DNA from: Spirochaetia bacterium | GTDB taxonomy: Bacteria; Spirochaetota; Spirochaetia; CADAEX01 | Length of the DNA: 58,871 nt | Reading direction: 5' to 3' | Assembly (NCBI GenBank): GCA_024402405.1 | Contig: JAKSTW010000008.1 | Location: 1 to 58,871 of the forward strand | Shown: piece by piece, positions 9,306-19,517 of the stretch | Position numbering within the stretch: the stretch's first letter is position 1 | How the letters are laid out: each line of letters starts with the position of its first letter | Position numbers and translations under genes: made by a program | The notes under the pieces: model-generated | Seen by the model: only the letters and a program-made list of their open reading frames with translations | Told to the model about the DNA's origin: nothing | Database searches by the model: none

Positions 9306-12300
9306 ATGATGAGAGATATGCAGGATTTTGATAATATATTGATTAAACTTGCTTCACCGGACAAGATCAGAGAGTGGTCTTATGGTGAGGTTAAGAAACC
9401 TGAGACAATTAACTACAGAACACTCCGTCCGGAAAGAGATGGTCTTTTCTGTGAGAAGATTTTCGGAACCACAAAGGAGTGGGAATGTTACTGCGGAAAG
9501 TTCAAGTCTATCCGTTATAAGGGTGTGATCTGTGACAGATGCGGTGTCGAGGTGACTCACTTCAAGGTCAGAAGAGAGAGAATGGGACATATTGAGCTTG
9601 CCTCTCCTGTCTCACATATCTGGTACTATAAGACAGTTCCTTCAAGAATCGGTCTGCTTCTTGATCTTACACAGCAGGAATTGCGTTCCATCCTTTATTA
9701 TGAGAAATATATTGTTATTGATGCCGGTGATACTGATCTGAAGAAAAAACAGCTTCTCAGCGAGGATGAATATACACAGGCATTGGATAAATATGGACCT
9801 GCATTTACAGCACAGATGGGTGCTGAGGCAATCAGGACATTGCTGGAGCAGATGGATCTTGATGAGCTTTCTGCTGAACTCCGCTCAAAGATGCTTGATA
9901 AGGGTGCCAAGTCAGATAAGAGATTTCTCAAGAGAGTTGAGATAGTTGAGAATTTCAGAGGATCCGGAAACAGACCTGAATGGATGATCCTCGATGTTAT
10001 TCCTGTCATTCCTCCAGAGTTGCGTCCTATGGTCCAGCTTGAGGGCGGAAGATTTGCGACATCTGACCTGAATGATCTTTACAGAAGAGTCATCAACAGA
10101 AATAACAGACTTAAGAGACTTATGGGACTGAATGCTCCTGACATTATCATCAGAAATGAGAAGAGAATGCTTCAGGAAGCTGTTGACGCCCTTTTTGATA
10201 ATTCGAAGAAGAAAAAAGTGGTGAAGGGTTCTGCTAACAGACCTTTGAAATCACTTTCTGATATGCTTAAGGGAAAGCAGGGACGTTTCCGTCAGAATCT
10301 GCTGGGTAAAAGAGTTGACTATTCAGGACGTTCAGTAATCGTTGTCGGTCCTGAGCTGAAGCTGCACCAGTGCGGTCTTCCTACAAAGATGGCACTTGAG
10401 CTTTATAAGCCTTTTATCATCAAGAAGCTTGTTGAAAAAGAGATAGTTTATAATATAAAGAAAGCCAAGACACTGGTGGAAGAAGAGGCAGATGAAGTTT
10501 GGGGTGTACTGGATGAGGTCGTTAAAGAGCATCCTGTAATGCTGAACCGTGCCCCTACACTGCACAGACTGGGTATTCAGGCCTTTGAGCCTGTCCTGGT
10601 GCAGAGCAAGGCCATAAAACTGCATCCTCTTGCATGTCGTGCATTCAATGCCGACTTCGATGGTGACCAGATGGCAGTGCATCTGCCGCTGACACAGGCT
10701 GCGCAGATCGAGTGCTGGACTCTTATGATGTCCATCAATAACCTGCTGAACCCAGCTGATGGAAAACCTATTGTATATCCTTCACTTGATATGGTTCTCG
10801 GTATCTATCAGCTTACAGTAGTGAAACCTGGTGCCAAGGGAACAGGCAAGTATTTCTCTTCCATGGATGAAGTCATCATGGCTCTTGATGCCAGATCAGT
10901 TGAGTATCAGGCTCTGATTCATATCAAGGTCGATGGTAAATATATTGAGACCACACCTGGAAGACTTCTCTTCAATGAGCCTCTTCCTTCTGTTGTAGGT
11001 TACCAGAACAAAGTGTTCAAATCTGAGGATATCAAGAATCTTATCTCTGACTGTTACAGGGATCATGGTCCTGCAGTTACAGTAGAGCTTCTTGATGCAG
11101 TAAAATCTCTTGGATTTAAATATGCCACAAAATTCGGATCAACGATCAGTATGGCTGATATTCTTGTTCCGGATGAGAAAAAGAATCTCATTGAGACTTC
11201 CAATAAGAAGATCGAGGATATAGTTGAGCAGTCTGCTGCAGGTCATATTACCGCAGATGAGCGCCATAACAGAGTTCTTGAGGTATGGGATAAGGCCAGC
11301 GAAGATCTGACCAAATTGCTTATGACCAACCTGAAGGAAGACAGACAGGGATTTAACCCTGTTTATATGATGACAGAATCAGGTGCCAGAGGTAGTAAGA
11401 CACAGCTCAGACAGCTGGCCGGAATGAGAGGTCTTATGGCTAAGCCATCAGGCGATATCATTGAGCTTCCTATCAGATCTAACTTTAAGGAAGGTCTTTC
11501 TATCATCGAGTTCTTTATTTCTACCAACGGTGCAAGAAAAGGACTTTCTGATACAGCCCTGAAGACAGCCGATGCAGGTTACCTGACAAGACGTCTGGTC
11601 GATATTGCTCAGGATGTTGTCATCAATGAGGATGACTGTGGAACCATCAACGGTATGAATATCTGTGCCCTGAAGAACGGTGATGATGTTGTTGAGTCAC
11701 TGTCTGACAGAATAGTGGGCAGATTTACTCTGGAACGTGTAAAACACCCTATCACAGGAGAGCTGATCATTGATGTTAATGAGGAGATAACCGAGGAGAA
11801 GGCAAAAGAGATCGAGAATGCCGGAATCGAGGAAGTCAGAATCAGAAGTGTACTCACCTGTGGCTCAAAATATGGTGTATGCCGTAAATGTTATGGAAGA
11901 AACCTTGCGAACAACAGGACTGTTGAGATCGGTGAGGCTGTTGGAATCATTGCTGCCCAGTCAATCGGACAGCCTGGTACACAGCTGACAATGAGAACAT
12001 TCCATACAGGTGGTACAGCCCAGAAGACCAGTGATAACAACAGTGTATCTTTTAAATATCCTATTTATATCCGCAGTATGTATGGAAATACTGTGAAGCT
12101 TGATAACGGTATAATTCTGTTCACAAGAAAGGGATATCTTATTGTCAATAAAGTGCTTATTGCCAGAGATATACAGGAAGGCGACAAACTGCTGGTGGAA
12201 GACGGAGAGATGGTAATTCCTGGCAAACCTCTCATTCAGAGGGGCGCGGAGACCGTCTGTGCCACAAACAAGGCATATATCCATGTTTATGGCGACAAAC

Positions 12301-13538
12301 TGCTGTCACTTGCTCATGAACAGAAAGTCGAGATCAGAAATGGTTCTGAACTGCTTGTCACACCTGAGACAATGGTTGAGGCAGGAAAGACAGTTGCTAA
12401 ATTTGACCCATTCTCTGAGCCTATTATCGCTGAATACAGCGGTATCATAAAATTCCATGATATTATTCCTGGAACTACATACAAGGAAGAGTTCCATGAA
12501 GATACAGGCAACAAGGACAGAAAGATCATGGAGACAACACTGGAGACACTCCAGCCTAGAGTTGCCATAGTCGACAGAAAAGGTGTTGAGCTTGGTGTTT
12601 ATTACCTGCCTGGAAACTCTTATCTGAATGTTACCGATGGTGAGAAGGTAAAGGCCGGTAAGATAATTGCAAAGCTGAGTAAGGAGAGTGCAAAGCAGGA
12701 GGATATCACAGGAGGTCTTCCTAGAGTCAGTGAGCTCTTCGAGGCAAGATGTCCTAAGAATGCGGCAGTTCTGGCACAGATTTCAGGAAAGGTTAAATTC
12801 GGAGCCATTGTCAAGGGCAAGAGAAATATCAGCATCACAGATGACAATAACAGAGAGTTCAAACATCAGGTTCCAATCGGAAAACACCTGCTGGTAAGAG
12901 ATGGAGATGATGTTGTTGCAGGCGAGGAGCTTTGTGACGGCGAGAAGGATCCGCATGAGATTCTGAATATTCTTGGTGAGAATGCTCTCCAGTCATTCCT
13001 TATGAATGAGGTTCAGCATGTGTACAGACTCCAGGGTGTAGGAATCAATGATAAGCATATTGGTGTGATCATTCGCCAGATGATGCGTAAAGTTGAGATC
13101 ACTCATGTCGGTGATACCAAGTTCATCCAAGGACATCAGGTCGATAAATTCAAGTTCAATGAGGAGAATAACAGGGTTGTTGCTGAGGGTGGTGAGCCTG
13201 CAATAGCAAAACCATTGCTGCTTGGTATAACCAGGGCTTCTCTGACGATTGATTCATTCCTGTCTGCTGCTTCATTCCAGGAGACCACAAGGGTTCTGAC
13301 AAATGCTGCAATTGCAGGTAAGACTGACTATCTGAGAGGTCTTAAGGAGAATCTTCTTATCGGACATCTGATTCCTGCCGGAACAGGTAATAAGGCTTAC
13401 CGTAACATCAAGCTTTATGATGATCACAATGAGGATCTTGATATTACTGTGCAGAATATCATTGATGCCCGGAAGAAAGAGGAGCAGGCTGCTGCAGAAT
13501 CTGAGCCGAAGATGCACAGTGTTGATGAACTGGAGTAA
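9306..13538 (+). CDS. rpoC: RNA polymerase beta' subunit RpoC
   Basis: A 1410-residue beta' subunit. I place the start at ATG 9306, 8 nt after GGAAGG; an in-frame GTG at 9300 lies too close to it, and ATG 9309 is an alternative. The catalytic motif [12 protein letters not shown] has its Mg-binding Asp residues at 450, 452 and 454. The N-terminal zinc site [20 protein letters not shown] and the second zinc site (Cys of EDDCGTING plus [15 protein letters not shown]) are complete. The trigger-loop region [20 protein letters not shown] is intact. The insertions and split genes seen in cyanobacteria are absent. A strong hairpin follows the stop codon. Confidence 0.98.
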   Translation: MMRDMQDFDNILIKLASPDKIREWSYGEVKKPETINYRTLRPERDGLFCEKIFGTTKEWECYCGKFKSIRYKGVICDRCGVEVTHFKVRRERMGHIELASPVSHIWYYKTVPSRIGLLLDLTQQELRSILYYEKYIVIDAGDTDLKKKQLLSEDEYTQALDKYGPAFTAQMGAEAIRTLLEQMDLDELSAELRSKMLDKGAKSDKRFLKRVEIVENFRGSGNRPEWMILDVIPVIPPELRPMVQLEGGRFATSDLNDLYRRVINRNNRLKRLMGLNAPDIIIRNEKRMLQEAVDALFDNSKKKKVVKGSANRPLKSLSDMLKGKQGRFRQNLLGKRVDYSGRSVIVVGPELKLHQCGLPTKMALELYKPFIIKKLVEKEIVYNIKKAKTLVEEEADEVWGVLDEVVKEHPVMLNRAPTLHRLGIQAFEPVLVQSKAIKLHPLACRAFNADFDGDQMAVHLPLTQAAQIECWTLMMSINNLLNPADGKPIVYPSLDMVLGIYQLTVVKPGAKGTGKYFSSMDEVIMALDARSVEYQALIHIKVDGKYIETTPGRLLFNEPLPSVVGYQNKVFKSEDIKNLISDCYRDHGPAVTVELLDAVKSLGFKYATKFGSTISMADILVPDEKKNLIETSNKKIEDIVEQSAAGHITADERHNRVLEVWDKASEDLTKLLMTNLKEDRQGFNPVYMMTESGARGSKTQLRQLAGMRGLMAKPSGDIIELPIRSNFKEGLSIIEFFISTNGARKGLSDTALKTADAGYLTRRLVDIAQDVVINEDDCGTINGMNICALKNGDDVVESLSDRIVGRFTLERVKHPITGELIIDVNEEITEEKAKEIENAGIEEVRIRSVLTCGSKYGVCRKCYGRNLANNRTVEIGEAVGIIAAQSIGQPGTQLTMRTFHTGGTAQKTSDNNSVSFKYPIYIRSMYGNTVKLDNGIILFTRKGYLIVNKVLIARDIQEGDKLLVEDGEMVIPGKPLIQRGAETVCATNKAYIHVYGDKLLSLAHEQKVEIRNGSELLVTPETMVEAGKTVAKFDPFSEPIIAEYSGIIKFHDIIPGTTYKEEFHEDTGNKDRKIMETTLETLQPRVAIVDRKGVELGVYYLPGNSYLNVTDGEKVKAGKIIAKLSKESAKQEDITGGLPRVSELFEARCPKNAAVLAQISGKVKFGAIVKGKRNISITDDNNREFKHQVPIGKHLLVRDGDDVVAGEELCDGEKDPHEILNILGENALQSFLMNEVQHVYRLQGVGINDKHIGVIIRQMMRKVEITHVGDTKFIQGHQVDKFKFNEENNRVVAEGGEPAIAKPLLLGITRASLTIDSFLSAASFQETTRVLTNAAIAGKTDYLRGLKENLLIGHLIPAGTGNKAYRNIKLYDDHNEDLDITVQNIIDARKKEEQAAAESEPKMHSVDELE

Positions 13539-13544
13539 GTTTAA

Positions 13545-13585
13545 TCCGGCAGAGAAATCTGCCGGAGAATTTATAATTTTTAGGG
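13545..13585 (+). terminator. Hairpin after rpoC, probable terminator
   Basis: A perfect 9-bp stem, TCCGGCAGA (13545-13553) with TCTGCCGGA (13558-13566), closes on a GAAA tetraloop. It starts 6 nt after the rpoC stop. The following tract (AGAATTTATAATTTTTA) is T-rich but interrupted. It separates rpoBC from the rpsL promoter. Confidence 0.7.
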
Positions 13586-13600
13586 CGGATATTCCCCCAC

Positions 13601-13629
13601 TTGACTTTTTCAAGGCAGATTGTTAATCT
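13601..13629 (+). promoter_or_regulatory. Promoter for rpsL-rpsG
   Basis: TTGACT (13601-13606) and TAATCT (13624-13629) are separated by exactly 17 nt and lie between the rpoC hairpin and rpsL. Transcription would begin near 13636, about 57 nt before the rpsL ATG. A second TTGACA at 13645 has no -10 that would leave room for the rpsL ribosome binding site. Confidence 0.65.
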
Positions 13630-13692
13630 AAAGTTCTGAAAAAGTTGACAGTTAATGGCTGTTAAAAAATATATTAGGAGAATTGTTGTTAA

Positions 13693-14067
13693 ATGCCTAC
13701 AATCAATCAGTTAATAAGAAAAGGTAGAAAGATGGTCACAAAAAAGACCAAGTCTCCTGCTCTCGAAAGCTGCCCTCAGAAGAGAGGTGTATGTACAAGA
13801 GTTATGACTGTAACTCCAAAGAAACCTAACTCAGCTTTGAGAAAGGTTGCCAGAGTAAGACTTTCAAACGGTATTGAGGTTACAGCTTACATCCCGGGTA
13901 TCGGACATAACCTGCAGGAGCACTCAGTTATCCTGCTCAGAGGTGGAAGAGTCAAGGACCTCCCTGGTGTAAGATACCATATTATCAGAGGTGCAAAAGA
14001 TACTCTTGGTGTTGAGGACAGAAAGAGATCACGTTCTAAATATGGAACAAAGAAGCCAAAGGCTTGA
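13693..14067 (+). CDS. rpsL: 30S ribosomal protein S12
   Basis: A 124-residue S12, normal for the short bacterial form. S12 sits at the decoding centre and affects accuracy. [11 protein letters not shown] carries Lys43 and [13 protein letters not shown] carries Lys88, the two positions changed in many streptomycin-resistant mutants; both are wild type here. AGGAG lies 12 nt before ATG 13693, a rather long gap. rpsG follows after 15 nt. fusA, which follows rpsG in most bacteria, is not present. Confidence 0.97.
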   Translation: MPTINQLIRKGRKMVTKKTKSPALESCPQKRGVCTRVMTVTPKKPNSALRKVARVRLSNGIEVTAYIPGIGHNLQEHSVILLRGGRVKDLPGVRYHIIRGAKDTLGVEDRKRSRSKYGTKKPKA

Positions 14068-14082
14068 TAAAGGAATTTATAA

Positions 14083-14553
14083 ATGTCTAGAAGAAATGGT
14101 GCTGCAAAGCGTGAATTTAACCCGGATCCAAGATACGGAAGTACTGTTGTTGAGAAATTCATCACACGCATGATGTTTGATGGAAAGAAATCTATCAGCA
14201 CAAAGATTATGTATGATGCAATTGATTTTCTGAGTAAGAAGACTGACAAGGCTCCTATGGAAGCATTGAATGCCGCTCTGGAGAATGTTAAACCTGTGGT
14301 TGAGGTAAAATCAAGAAGAGTCGGTGGTTCTACTTATCAGGTTCCAATGGAAATCAGAGAGTCAAGAAGAGAAGCTCTGGCTATGAGATGGATTATCCAG
14401 GCTTCCAGGTCAAGAAATGGAAAGACAATGGGTGAAAAACTCGGTGCTGAACTCCTTGACGCTTTTAATTCAACAGGAACTGCATTTAAGAAAAAGGAAG
14501 ATACACATAAAATGGCTGAAGCCAACAAGGCTTTCTCCCATTACAGATGGTAA
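14083..14553 (+). CDS. rpsG: 30S ribosomal protein S7
   Basis: A 156-residue S7 that organises the 3' domain of 16S rRNA and contacts the E-site tRNA. The signature [20 protein letters not shown] (about residues 13-32) and the loop region [14 protein letters not shown] are intact. It ends with a Trp after KAFSHYR, the usual C-terminus of this family. It is the last gene of its unit: a strong terminator begins 13 nt after the stop codon, and a long non-coding leader for tuf follows. Confidence 0.97.
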   Translation: MSRRNGAAKREFNPDPRYGSTVVEKFITRMMFDGKKSISTKIMYDAIDFLSKKTDKAPMEALNAALENVKPVVEVKSRRVGGSTYQVPMEIRESRREALAMRWIIQASRSRNGKTMGEKLGAELLDAFNSTGTAFKKKEDTHKMAEANKAFSHYRW

Positions 14554-14566
14554 TTTTTACCCTGTG

Positions 14567-14600
14567 AAAGCCCCTTTCGTATGCAAAGGGGCTTTTGTCT
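14567..14600 (+). terminator. Intrinsic terminator after rpsG
   Basis: An 11-bp stem AAAGCCCCTTT/AAAGGGGCTTT with the loop CGTATGC is followed by TGTCTATT. It is the strongest GC stem in this region and ends the rpsL-rpsG unit. The T-run is short, so some read-through is possible. Confidence 0.8.
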
Positions 14601-14888
14601 ATTAATTACCTGATTATTGTTTGCTTATTTTGCCATGTTGGTATTGTCAAAACTTGCCAAGTATGGTAAAAATATATAAATGCCGTATAGGCATATAATA
14701 TGCATTTGGTTGAGCCAAACCAATTGCTCGAAACTATGTGAATATAGTTTAAGAGTGGTAAGGTGGTGAAACGTCTAATCCTTCCTTGTGAATTAGCTGT
14801 TACATCATCAATACACCTCTAATTATACCAATTTTATTCCGGTAAAATTGGATTTATAGTTTTTAAAATTCTTTTAAGGAGGAATCTA
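14601..14888 (+). promoter_or_regulatory. Long non-coding tuf promoter and leader region
   Basis: No open reading frame of note lies here. A perfect -10 TATAAT is at 14694-14699, but no good -35 sits at the right distance. Other options are TTGCCA (14654) with TATAAA (14675) at 15 nt, and TTGTCA (14644) with TAAAAA (14667) at 17 nt. Downstream are AAACTAT/ATAGTTT (14731-14750) and a perfect 9-bp stem CCAATTTTA/TAAAATTGG with loop TTCCGG (14828-14851). The element AATTAG (14791-14796) can pair either with CTAAT at 14775-14779 or with CTAATT at 14819-14824. The leader of up to about 190 nt therefore looks structured and could regulate EF-Tu; no known riboswitch was recognised. Confidence 0.45.
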
Positions 14889-16073
14889 ATGGCTAAAGAG
14901 AAGTTTGAACGGTCAAAACCACATATCAATGTTGGTACAATCGGACACGTAGACCATGGTAAGACCACTCTTACAGCAGCAATCTCAGCTTATTGCACAA
15001 AAAAACAGGGTGGAAAATTAATGAAATATGATGATATCGATAATGCGCCAGAGGAAAAGGCTAGAGGTATCACCATCAACACAAGACATATTGAGTATCA
15101 GACAGAAAACAGACACTACGCACACGTAGACTGCCCGGGCCATGCTGACTATGTAAAGAACATGATCACAGGTGCTGCACAGATGGATGGAGCTATCATT
15201 CTGGTAGCTGCAGATTCTGGTCCAGAGCCACAGACAAGAGAGCACATCCTTCTTGCAAGACAGGTTGGCGTTCCAAAGCTGATCGTATTCCTTAATAAGA
15301 TGGACCTTGCAGACCCAGAGCTGGTTGAACTGGTAGAAGTAGAAGTTCAGGAACTTCTCGAAAAATATGGATTTGATCCTAACTGTCCTATCATCAAGGG
15401 TTCTGCATTTGAAGCTCTCAACAATCCTGACGATGAAGCAAAGACAGCTTGTATCAAAGAGCTCCTCGATGCAATGGATGCATACTTCCCTCTTCCTGAG
15501 AGAGATATCGATAAGCCTTTCCTTATGCCTGTTGAGGATATCTTCTCAATTTCCGGTAGAGGTACAGTTGCTACAGGAAGAATTGAAAGAGGTATCGTAA
15601 AAGTAGGCGATGAAGTTGAAATCGTCGGAATTAAGGATACAAAGAAGTCTGTTGTTACTGGTGTTGAAATGTTCAATAAGACATTGGATCAGGGCGAGGC
15701 TGGAGACAACGTTGGTATCCTTCTCAGAGGTGTTGAGAAGAAAGATGTTGAGAGAGGTCAGGTTATCGCAAAACCAGGTTCAATCACACCACATAAGAAG
15801 TTTAAGGGAACTATCTATTGCTTGACAAAAGAAGAGGGTGGACGTCATAACCCATTCTTCACAGGTTATAGACCACAGTTCTATTTCAGAACAACTGATA
15901 TTACTGGTACAGTAACACTTCCAGCAGACAAACAGATGATCATGCCTGGAGATAATACTGAACTTACAGTTGAACTTATCTACCCAATCGCTATGGAGAA
16001 GGGACTCAGATTCGCTATCCGTGAGGGCGGTAAGACTGTAGCCAGCGGCCAGGTAACTGAAATTATTGAGTAA
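14889..16073 (+). CDS. tuf: Translation elongation factor EF-Tu
   Basis: A 394-residue EF-Tu that carries aminoacyl-tRNA to the ribosome as a GTP complex. The P-loop GHVDHGKT occupies residues 19-26. Switch and guanine motifs [19 protein letters not shown] and NKMD are present, with domains 2 and 3 complete to [18 protein letters not shown] lies close to ATG 14889. It is the only EF-Tu gene in view. It stands between rpsG and rpsJ without fusA, separated from each neighbour by a terminator, so it probably forms a highly expressed unit of its own with partial read-through into the S10 operon. Confidence 0.98.
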   Translation: MAKEKFERSKPHINVGTIGHVDHGKTTLTAAISAYCTKKQGGKLMKYDDIDNAPEEKARGITINTRHIEYQTENRHYAHVDCPGHADYVKNMITGAAQMDGAIILVAADSGPEPQTREHILLARQVGVPKLIVFLNKMDLADPELVELVEVEVQELLEKYGFDPNCPIIKGSAFEALNNPDDEAKTACIKELLDAMDAYFPLPERDIDKPFLMPVEDIFSISGRGTVATGRIERGIVKVGDEVEIVGIKDTKKSVVTGVEMFNKTLDQGEAGDNVGILLRGVEKKDVERGQVIAKPGSITPHKKFKGTIYCLTKEEGGRHNPFFTGYRPQFYFRTTDITGTVTLPADKQMIMPGDNTELTVELIYPIAMEKGLRFAIREGGKTVASGQVTEIIE

Positions 16074-16082
16074 TTAAATTGC

Positions 16083-16111
16083 CCCTCCGCAATGTCGGAG
16101 GGACATTTTTT
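16083..16111 (+). terminator. Intrinsic terminator between tuf and rpsJ
   Basis: CCCTCCG (16083-16089) and CGGAGGG (16096-16102) form a perfect 7-bp stem followed by ACATTTTTTT. The rpsJ Shine-Dalgarno GGAG begins immediately after the T-run. With no promoter visible before rpsJ, the S10 operon must be fed by read-through or by a promoter I cannot recognise. Confidence 0.8.
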
Positions 16112-16123
16112 TGGAGTAATATA

Positions 16124-16432
16124 ATGGCTGAAGAAAGGATTAGAGTAAGACTTAGAGGATTTGACGTTGAGCTGATTGATCAGAGCGCAAAATCTATTGT
16201 TCAGACAGTAGTGAACGCCGGTGCAAAGGTTGCGGGTCCAATTCCTCTGCCTACAAAAATCAACAAGTATACTGTTCTTAAGTCTCCGTTTGTTAACAAA
16301 AAATCAAGAGAACAGTTTGAAATGAGAACACATAAAAGATTGATCGATATTTTCAACCCTGCAGCTCCTGTTATGGATGCTCTTATGAAGCTGGAACTCC
16401 CAGCAGGCGTTGATGTTGAGATCAAACAGTGA
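16124..16432 (+). CDS. rpsJ: 30S ribosomal protein S10
   Basis: A 102-residue S10, first gene of the S10 operon. I start it at ATG 16124 ([19 protein letters not shown]), which has GGAG 8 nt upstream; an extended frame from 16079 runs through the terminator and is rejected. The signature [20 protein letters not shown] is intact. S10 packs in the 30S head and also binds the NusG KOW domain and NusB during antitermination. rplC follows after 14 nt. Confidence 0.97.
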   Translation: MAEERIRVRLRGFDVELIDQSAKSIVQTVVNAGAKVAGPIPLPTKINKYTVLKSPFVNKKSREQFEMRTHKRLIDIFNPAAPVMDALMKLELPAGVDVEIKQ

Positions 16433-16446
16433 TGGGGTGATGAGAG

Positions 16447-17064
16447 ATGATCGGGTTGATAGCAGAAAAAGTTGGAATGACTCAGGTATTTGATGCGAAC
16501 GGAGTACTCACACCTGTAACAGTTCTTAAAGTCGGCGATAATGTGGTTGTCGGCGAAAAAACAGCAGAAAAGAATGGCTATAATGCAGTCGTGATTGGTT
16601 ACGGAACAATCAAGAAGAAAAATGTCACAAAGCCTTATGCCGGACAGTTTGCTGAGGGTATTGAACCAACAAGAAAGCTTGTTGAGTTCAGGGATTTTGA
16701 AGTTGAGTGCAAAGCCGGAGATAAGCTCGGTATTGAGGTGCTTGAAGGTATCGATTCAGTGGACGTAATCGGTACTTCTAAAGGTAAAGGATACGCCGGT
16801 GTAATGAAACGCCACAACTTTGGTGGTGGTAGAGCAACTCATGGTTCAAAGTTCCACAGACAGAATGGTGGAGTCGGTATGTCATCTACCCCTGGAAAGC
16901 TTATGAAGGGTTTGAAGATGGCAGGAAGACTGGGCAGTGACAGAGTTACTGTTCAGAATCTGAAAGTTGTTAAATATGATGCTGAAAAGAAAGTGATTCT
17001 TATTGCAGGTGCTGTTCCGGGTACTGCAAAAAGTTTGGTACTTGTCAGAAAAGCAATAAAATAA
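16447..17064 (+). CDS. rplC: 50S ribosomal protein L3
   Basis: A 205-residue L3 of the bacterial length class, starting MIGLIAEKVGMTQVFD. The signature region around HNFGGGRATHGSKFHRQNGG, followed by GVGMSSTPGKLMKG, contains the loop that reaches towards the peptidyl-transferase centre. L3 is one of the two proteins that initiate 50S assembly. It is 14 nt from both rpsJ and rplD. Confidence 0.97.
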   Translation: MIGLIAEKVGMTQVFDANGVLTPVTVLKVGDNVVVGEKTAEKNGYNAVVIGYGTIKKKNVTKPYAGQFAEGIEPTRKLVEFRDFEVECKAGDKLGIEVLEGIDSVDVIGTSKGKGYAGVMKRHNFGGGRATHGSKFHRQNGGVGMSSTPGKLMKGLKMAGRLGSDRVTVQNLKVVKYDAEKKVILIAGAVPGTAKSLVLVRKAIK

Positions 17065-17078
17065 CGAAGAGGAAATAA

Positions 17079-17702
17079 ATGGAAGCTAAGGTCTTCTCAG
17101 TTAAAGGTGAAGAATTACGGACAATTGAACTCAATGACAGTGTTTTTAAGTGCGAAATAAGTGACGGAACTATTTATTACGCAATCAATAATGAACTTGC
17201 CAATTTGAGAGTCGGCACAGCTTGTACAAAAGACAGAGACGAGGTGAGCGGAAGCACTGCAAAGCCTTGGGCTCAGAAAGGTACTGGTCGTGCAAGAGCA
17301 GGTCGTAAAAGAAGTCCGTTGTGGGTTGGCGGTGGTGTAGTATTTGGACCAAAACCAAGGGATTACAGCTACAAGATGCCAAAAAAGATGAAGAGACTTG
17401 CTATGAAATCTATCCTGAGCCTCAAGGTGCTCAATAATAGATTTAAAGTTGTTGAAGATTTTACTGTAGAAAGCGGAAAGACAAAGGATATCGTTTCAAT
17501 TCTTAAGAATCTTGTTCCAGAAGAAAGAACAGTCATTATCCTCAAAGATGATGATGCTATGATTAAGAGAGCTGGAAAGAATCTTCCTTGGGTTTCTTTT
17601 CTTTCATATAACAGATTGAGAGCACATGATCTTTTCTATGGAAAGAATGTTCTTGCTTTGGAAACAGCAGCTCTTAAACTGAATGAATTTTACGGAGAAT
17701 AA
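17079..17702 (+). CDS. rplD: 50S ribosomal protein L4
   Basis: A 207-residue L4. The long internal loop that lines the exit tunnel reads KPWAQKGTGRARAGRKRSPL followed by WVGGGVVFGPKPRDYSYKMP (about residues 62-101), a normal length and sequence. In E. coli, L4 also represses the S10 operon through the leader; no such leader is evident upstream of rpsJ here. GAGG lies 7 nt before ATG 17079, and 2 nt separate its stop from rplW. Confidence 0.97.
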   Translation: MEAKVFSVKGEELRTIELNDSVFKCEISDGTIYYAINNELANLRVGTACTKDRDEVSGSTAKPWAQKGTGRARAGRKRSPLWVGGGVVFGPKPRDYSYKMPKKMKRLAMKSILSLKVLNNRFKVVEDFTVESGKTKDIVSILKNLVPEERTVIILKDDDAMIKRAGKNLPWVSFLSYNRLRAHDLFYGKNVLALETAALKLNEFYGE

Positions 17703-17704
17703 TT

Positions 17705-18007
17705 ATGGTTTTAGAGAATGTTCTTATTGAACCGGTTGTAACTGAAAAAACCAATATTCTGAAAGAAGAGAAAGCAGTTAAATATGCTTTTAAAGTTCTC
17801 CCTGAAGCAAATAAATTTCAGATTATGGAGGCTGTGGAAAAGGTTTTTGGTGTTAAGCCTGCGGCTTGCAATGTTATGTGGGTCAGAGGTAAACAGAAGG
17901 CAACAAGAACTAGATCCGGTTACAGAATGGGCGAAAAATCATCATGGAAAAAAGCAATCATAACTTTGGCTCCTGGTGACAAAATAGATATTTTTGATGG
18001 TGTGTGA
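17705..18007 (+). CDS. rplW: 50S ribosomal protein L23
   Basis: A 100-residue L23, located at the tunnel exit where trigger factor and SRP dock. It shows the family pattern VLIEPVVTEKTNIL near the N-terminus, then KYAFKVLPEANKFQIMEAVE and a basic loop WVRGKQKATRTRSGYRMG. The ATG at 17705 is 2 nt after the rplD stop and is preceded by GGAG within the end of rplD, so translation is coupled. Confidence 0.96.
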   Translation: MVLENVLIEPVVTEKTNILKEEKAVKYAFKVLPEANKFQIMEAVEKVFGVKPAACNVMWVRGKQKATRTRSGYRMGEKSSWKKAIITLAPGDKIDIFDGV

Positions 18008-18021
18008 CAAGGGGGCTATAG

Positions 18022-18846
18022 GTGGGAATTAAGAGATATAAACCTAATACACCAGGTTTGCGTTTAAAGGCAACACTTGATTTTTCCGAGCTTACAACAG
18101 ACAGACCTGAGAAATCACTGACATCAGGTATTACACTGAAAGCTGGAAGAGGCGCATCAGGCAGAATCAGCGTAAGACGCAGAGGCGGCGGACACAAAAG
18201 AAAATACAGAGTTATTGATTTCAGACGTGATAAATTTGATGTTCCTGGCAAGGTTGCTACAATTGAATATGATCCTAACAGAAGCGCTAATATCGCTCTG
18301 ATTAACTATGCTGATGGTGAGAAGAGATATATTCTGGCTCCTAAGGGTCTTGCTTGCGGAGATACAGTACTGAGTGGAAGCACAGCTCCTATCAAAGCTG
18401 GAAATGCACTTCCTCTTGAGAATATTCCTCTGGGCGTTGCAATTCACAATGTTGAGCTTGTTCTTGGAAAAGGCGGACAGCTTGTAAGATCTGCTGGAAT
18501 GAGCGCAATGGTTGTTGCAAAAGAAGGTGACTATGTAACACTGAGACTTCCTTCTTCTGAAATGAGAATGGTATTCAAAAAATGTTTCGCTACAATCGGC
18601 GAAGTCGGAAATGAAGATTTCATGAATATCTCTCTTGGAAAGGCAGGAAGAAGCAGATGGCTTGGAAGAAGACCAAAGGTCAGAGGTGTTGTAATGAACC
18701 CTGTAGACCATCCACATGGAGGTGGTGAAGGTAAAACAGCTGCTGGACGTAACCCTGTTACACCTTGGGGTCTTCCTCCTAAGGGATATAAGACACGGAA
18801 GAAGAGAAAGCTTTCCGGCAAATTCATAGTTAACAGACGTAAGTAG
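18022..18846 (+). CDS. rplB: 50S ribosomal protein L2
   Basis: A 274-residue L2 with a GTG start at 18022 behind AAGGGGG. It begins [14 protein letters not shown] and keeps the conserved C-terminal region [22 protein letters not shown], whose His-containing loop lies near the peptidyl-transferase centre, and the basic tail [18 protein letters not shown]2 is required for subunit association. It is followed after 9 nt by rpsS, also with a GTG start. Confidence 0.97.
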   Translation: MGIKRYKPNTPGLRLKATLDFSELTTDRPEKSLTSGITLKAGRGASGRISVRRRGGGHKRKYRVIDFRRDKFDVPGKVATIEYDPNRSANIALINYADGEKRYILAPKGLACGDTVLSGSTAPIKAGNALPLENIPLGVAIHNVELVLGKGGQLVRSAGMSAMVVAKEGDYVTLRLPSSEMRMVFKKCFATIGEVGNEDFMNISLGKAGRSRWLGRRPKVRGVVMNPVDHPHGGGEGKTAAGRNPVTPWGLPPKGYKTRKKRKLSGKFIVNRRK

Positions 18847-18855
18847 GAGTAAATT

Positions 18856-19131
18856 GTGTCTAGATCAATTAAGAAAGGGCCATTTATTGAGGCTAAACTT
18901 TTAAAAAGGATACGTGAATCTGCTAAAACACCTGATAAGAAGATGCTCAAGACATACTCTAGATGTTCAACAATTATTCCTGAGATGGTTGGTTTTACAG
19001 TTTCAGTTTACAATGGAAAAACATGGGTTCCTGTTTATGTTACAGAAAACCTTGTTGGTCATAAGCTGGGAGAATTTTCTCCTACAAGAATCTTCAGAGG
19101 ACATTCCTCTGATAGCAAAGCAAAGAAATAA
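18856..19131 (+). CDS. rpsS: 30S ribosomal protein S19
   Basis: A 91-residue S19 with a GTG start at 18856 behind TAGGAG. It begins [19 protein letters not shown] and has the signature around [16 protein letters not shown] (about residues 69-84). S19 is in the 30S head and contacts the 50S through bridge B1. It precedes rplV in the standard S10-operon order. Confidence 0.97.
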   Translation: MSRSIKKGPFIEAKLLKRIRESAKTPDKKMLKTYSRCSTIIPEMVGFTVSVYNGKTWVPVYVTENLVGHKLGEFSPTRIFRGHSSDSKAKK

Positions 19132-19147
19132 GCGGCTGTGGAGATAG

Positions 19148-19516
19148 ATGGTTATGGAAGAAAATAAAGGATACAAAGCTATTGGCAAGTATTTGATGTA
19201 TTCACCAAAGAAACTTCGCCCTATAGCTAACCTTGTTAGAAGAAAACCTTATACTGATGCTGTGGCACAGCTTGATGTTATTCCTAACAGAGGAGCCGAA
19301 CTGCTCAAGAAAGTCATTATGTCTGCAGCTGCAAATGCGCTGAATCAGAATAAGAAGCTTGATGAGGAAATGCTCTATGTTAAAGAGATACAGGTAAATG
19401 AAGGACCACGACTCAAGAGAGTATGGGCAAGAGCAAAAGGCAAGAGAGATATACTTTTGAGAAGAATGAGTCATATATCTGTTATAGTTGACGAATTAGC
19501 TAAGGTGGGGGAATAA
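19148..19516 (+). CDS. rplV: 50S ribosomal protein L22
   Basis: A 122-residue L22, whose beta-hairpin lines the exit tunnel beside L4. The hairpin region reads KEIQVNEGPRLKRVWARAKG followed by KRDILLRRMSHISVIV. The start is uncertain: ATG 19148 gives MVMEENKG, while ATG 19154 gives MEENKG. GGAG at 19140-19143 is 4 nt from the first and 10 nt from the second. The stop is separated by a single nucleotide from the TTG start of rpsC. Confidence 0.95.
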   Translation: MVMEENKGYKAIGKYLMYSPKKLRPIANLVRRKPYTDAVAQLDVIPNRGAELLKKVIMSAAANALNQNKKLDEEMLYVKEIQVNEGPRLKRVWARAKGKRDILLRRMSHISVIVDELAKVGE

Positions 19517-19517
19517 G

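Noticed and set aside
13645-13675. Second rpsL promoter TTGACA...TATATT
   Set aside because: The spacing is 19 nt, and transcription would start downstream of the rpsL ribosome binding site.
14601-14888. Extra tRNA or small ORF in the tuf leader
   Set aside because: No cloverleaf could be folded and no ORF with a ribosome binding site exists; the region looks like promoter and leader RNA.
18157-18717. Minus-strand ORF of 186 codons
   Set aside because: It lies opposite rplB and gives a low-complexity Ser/Cys-rich product typical of a shadow frame.
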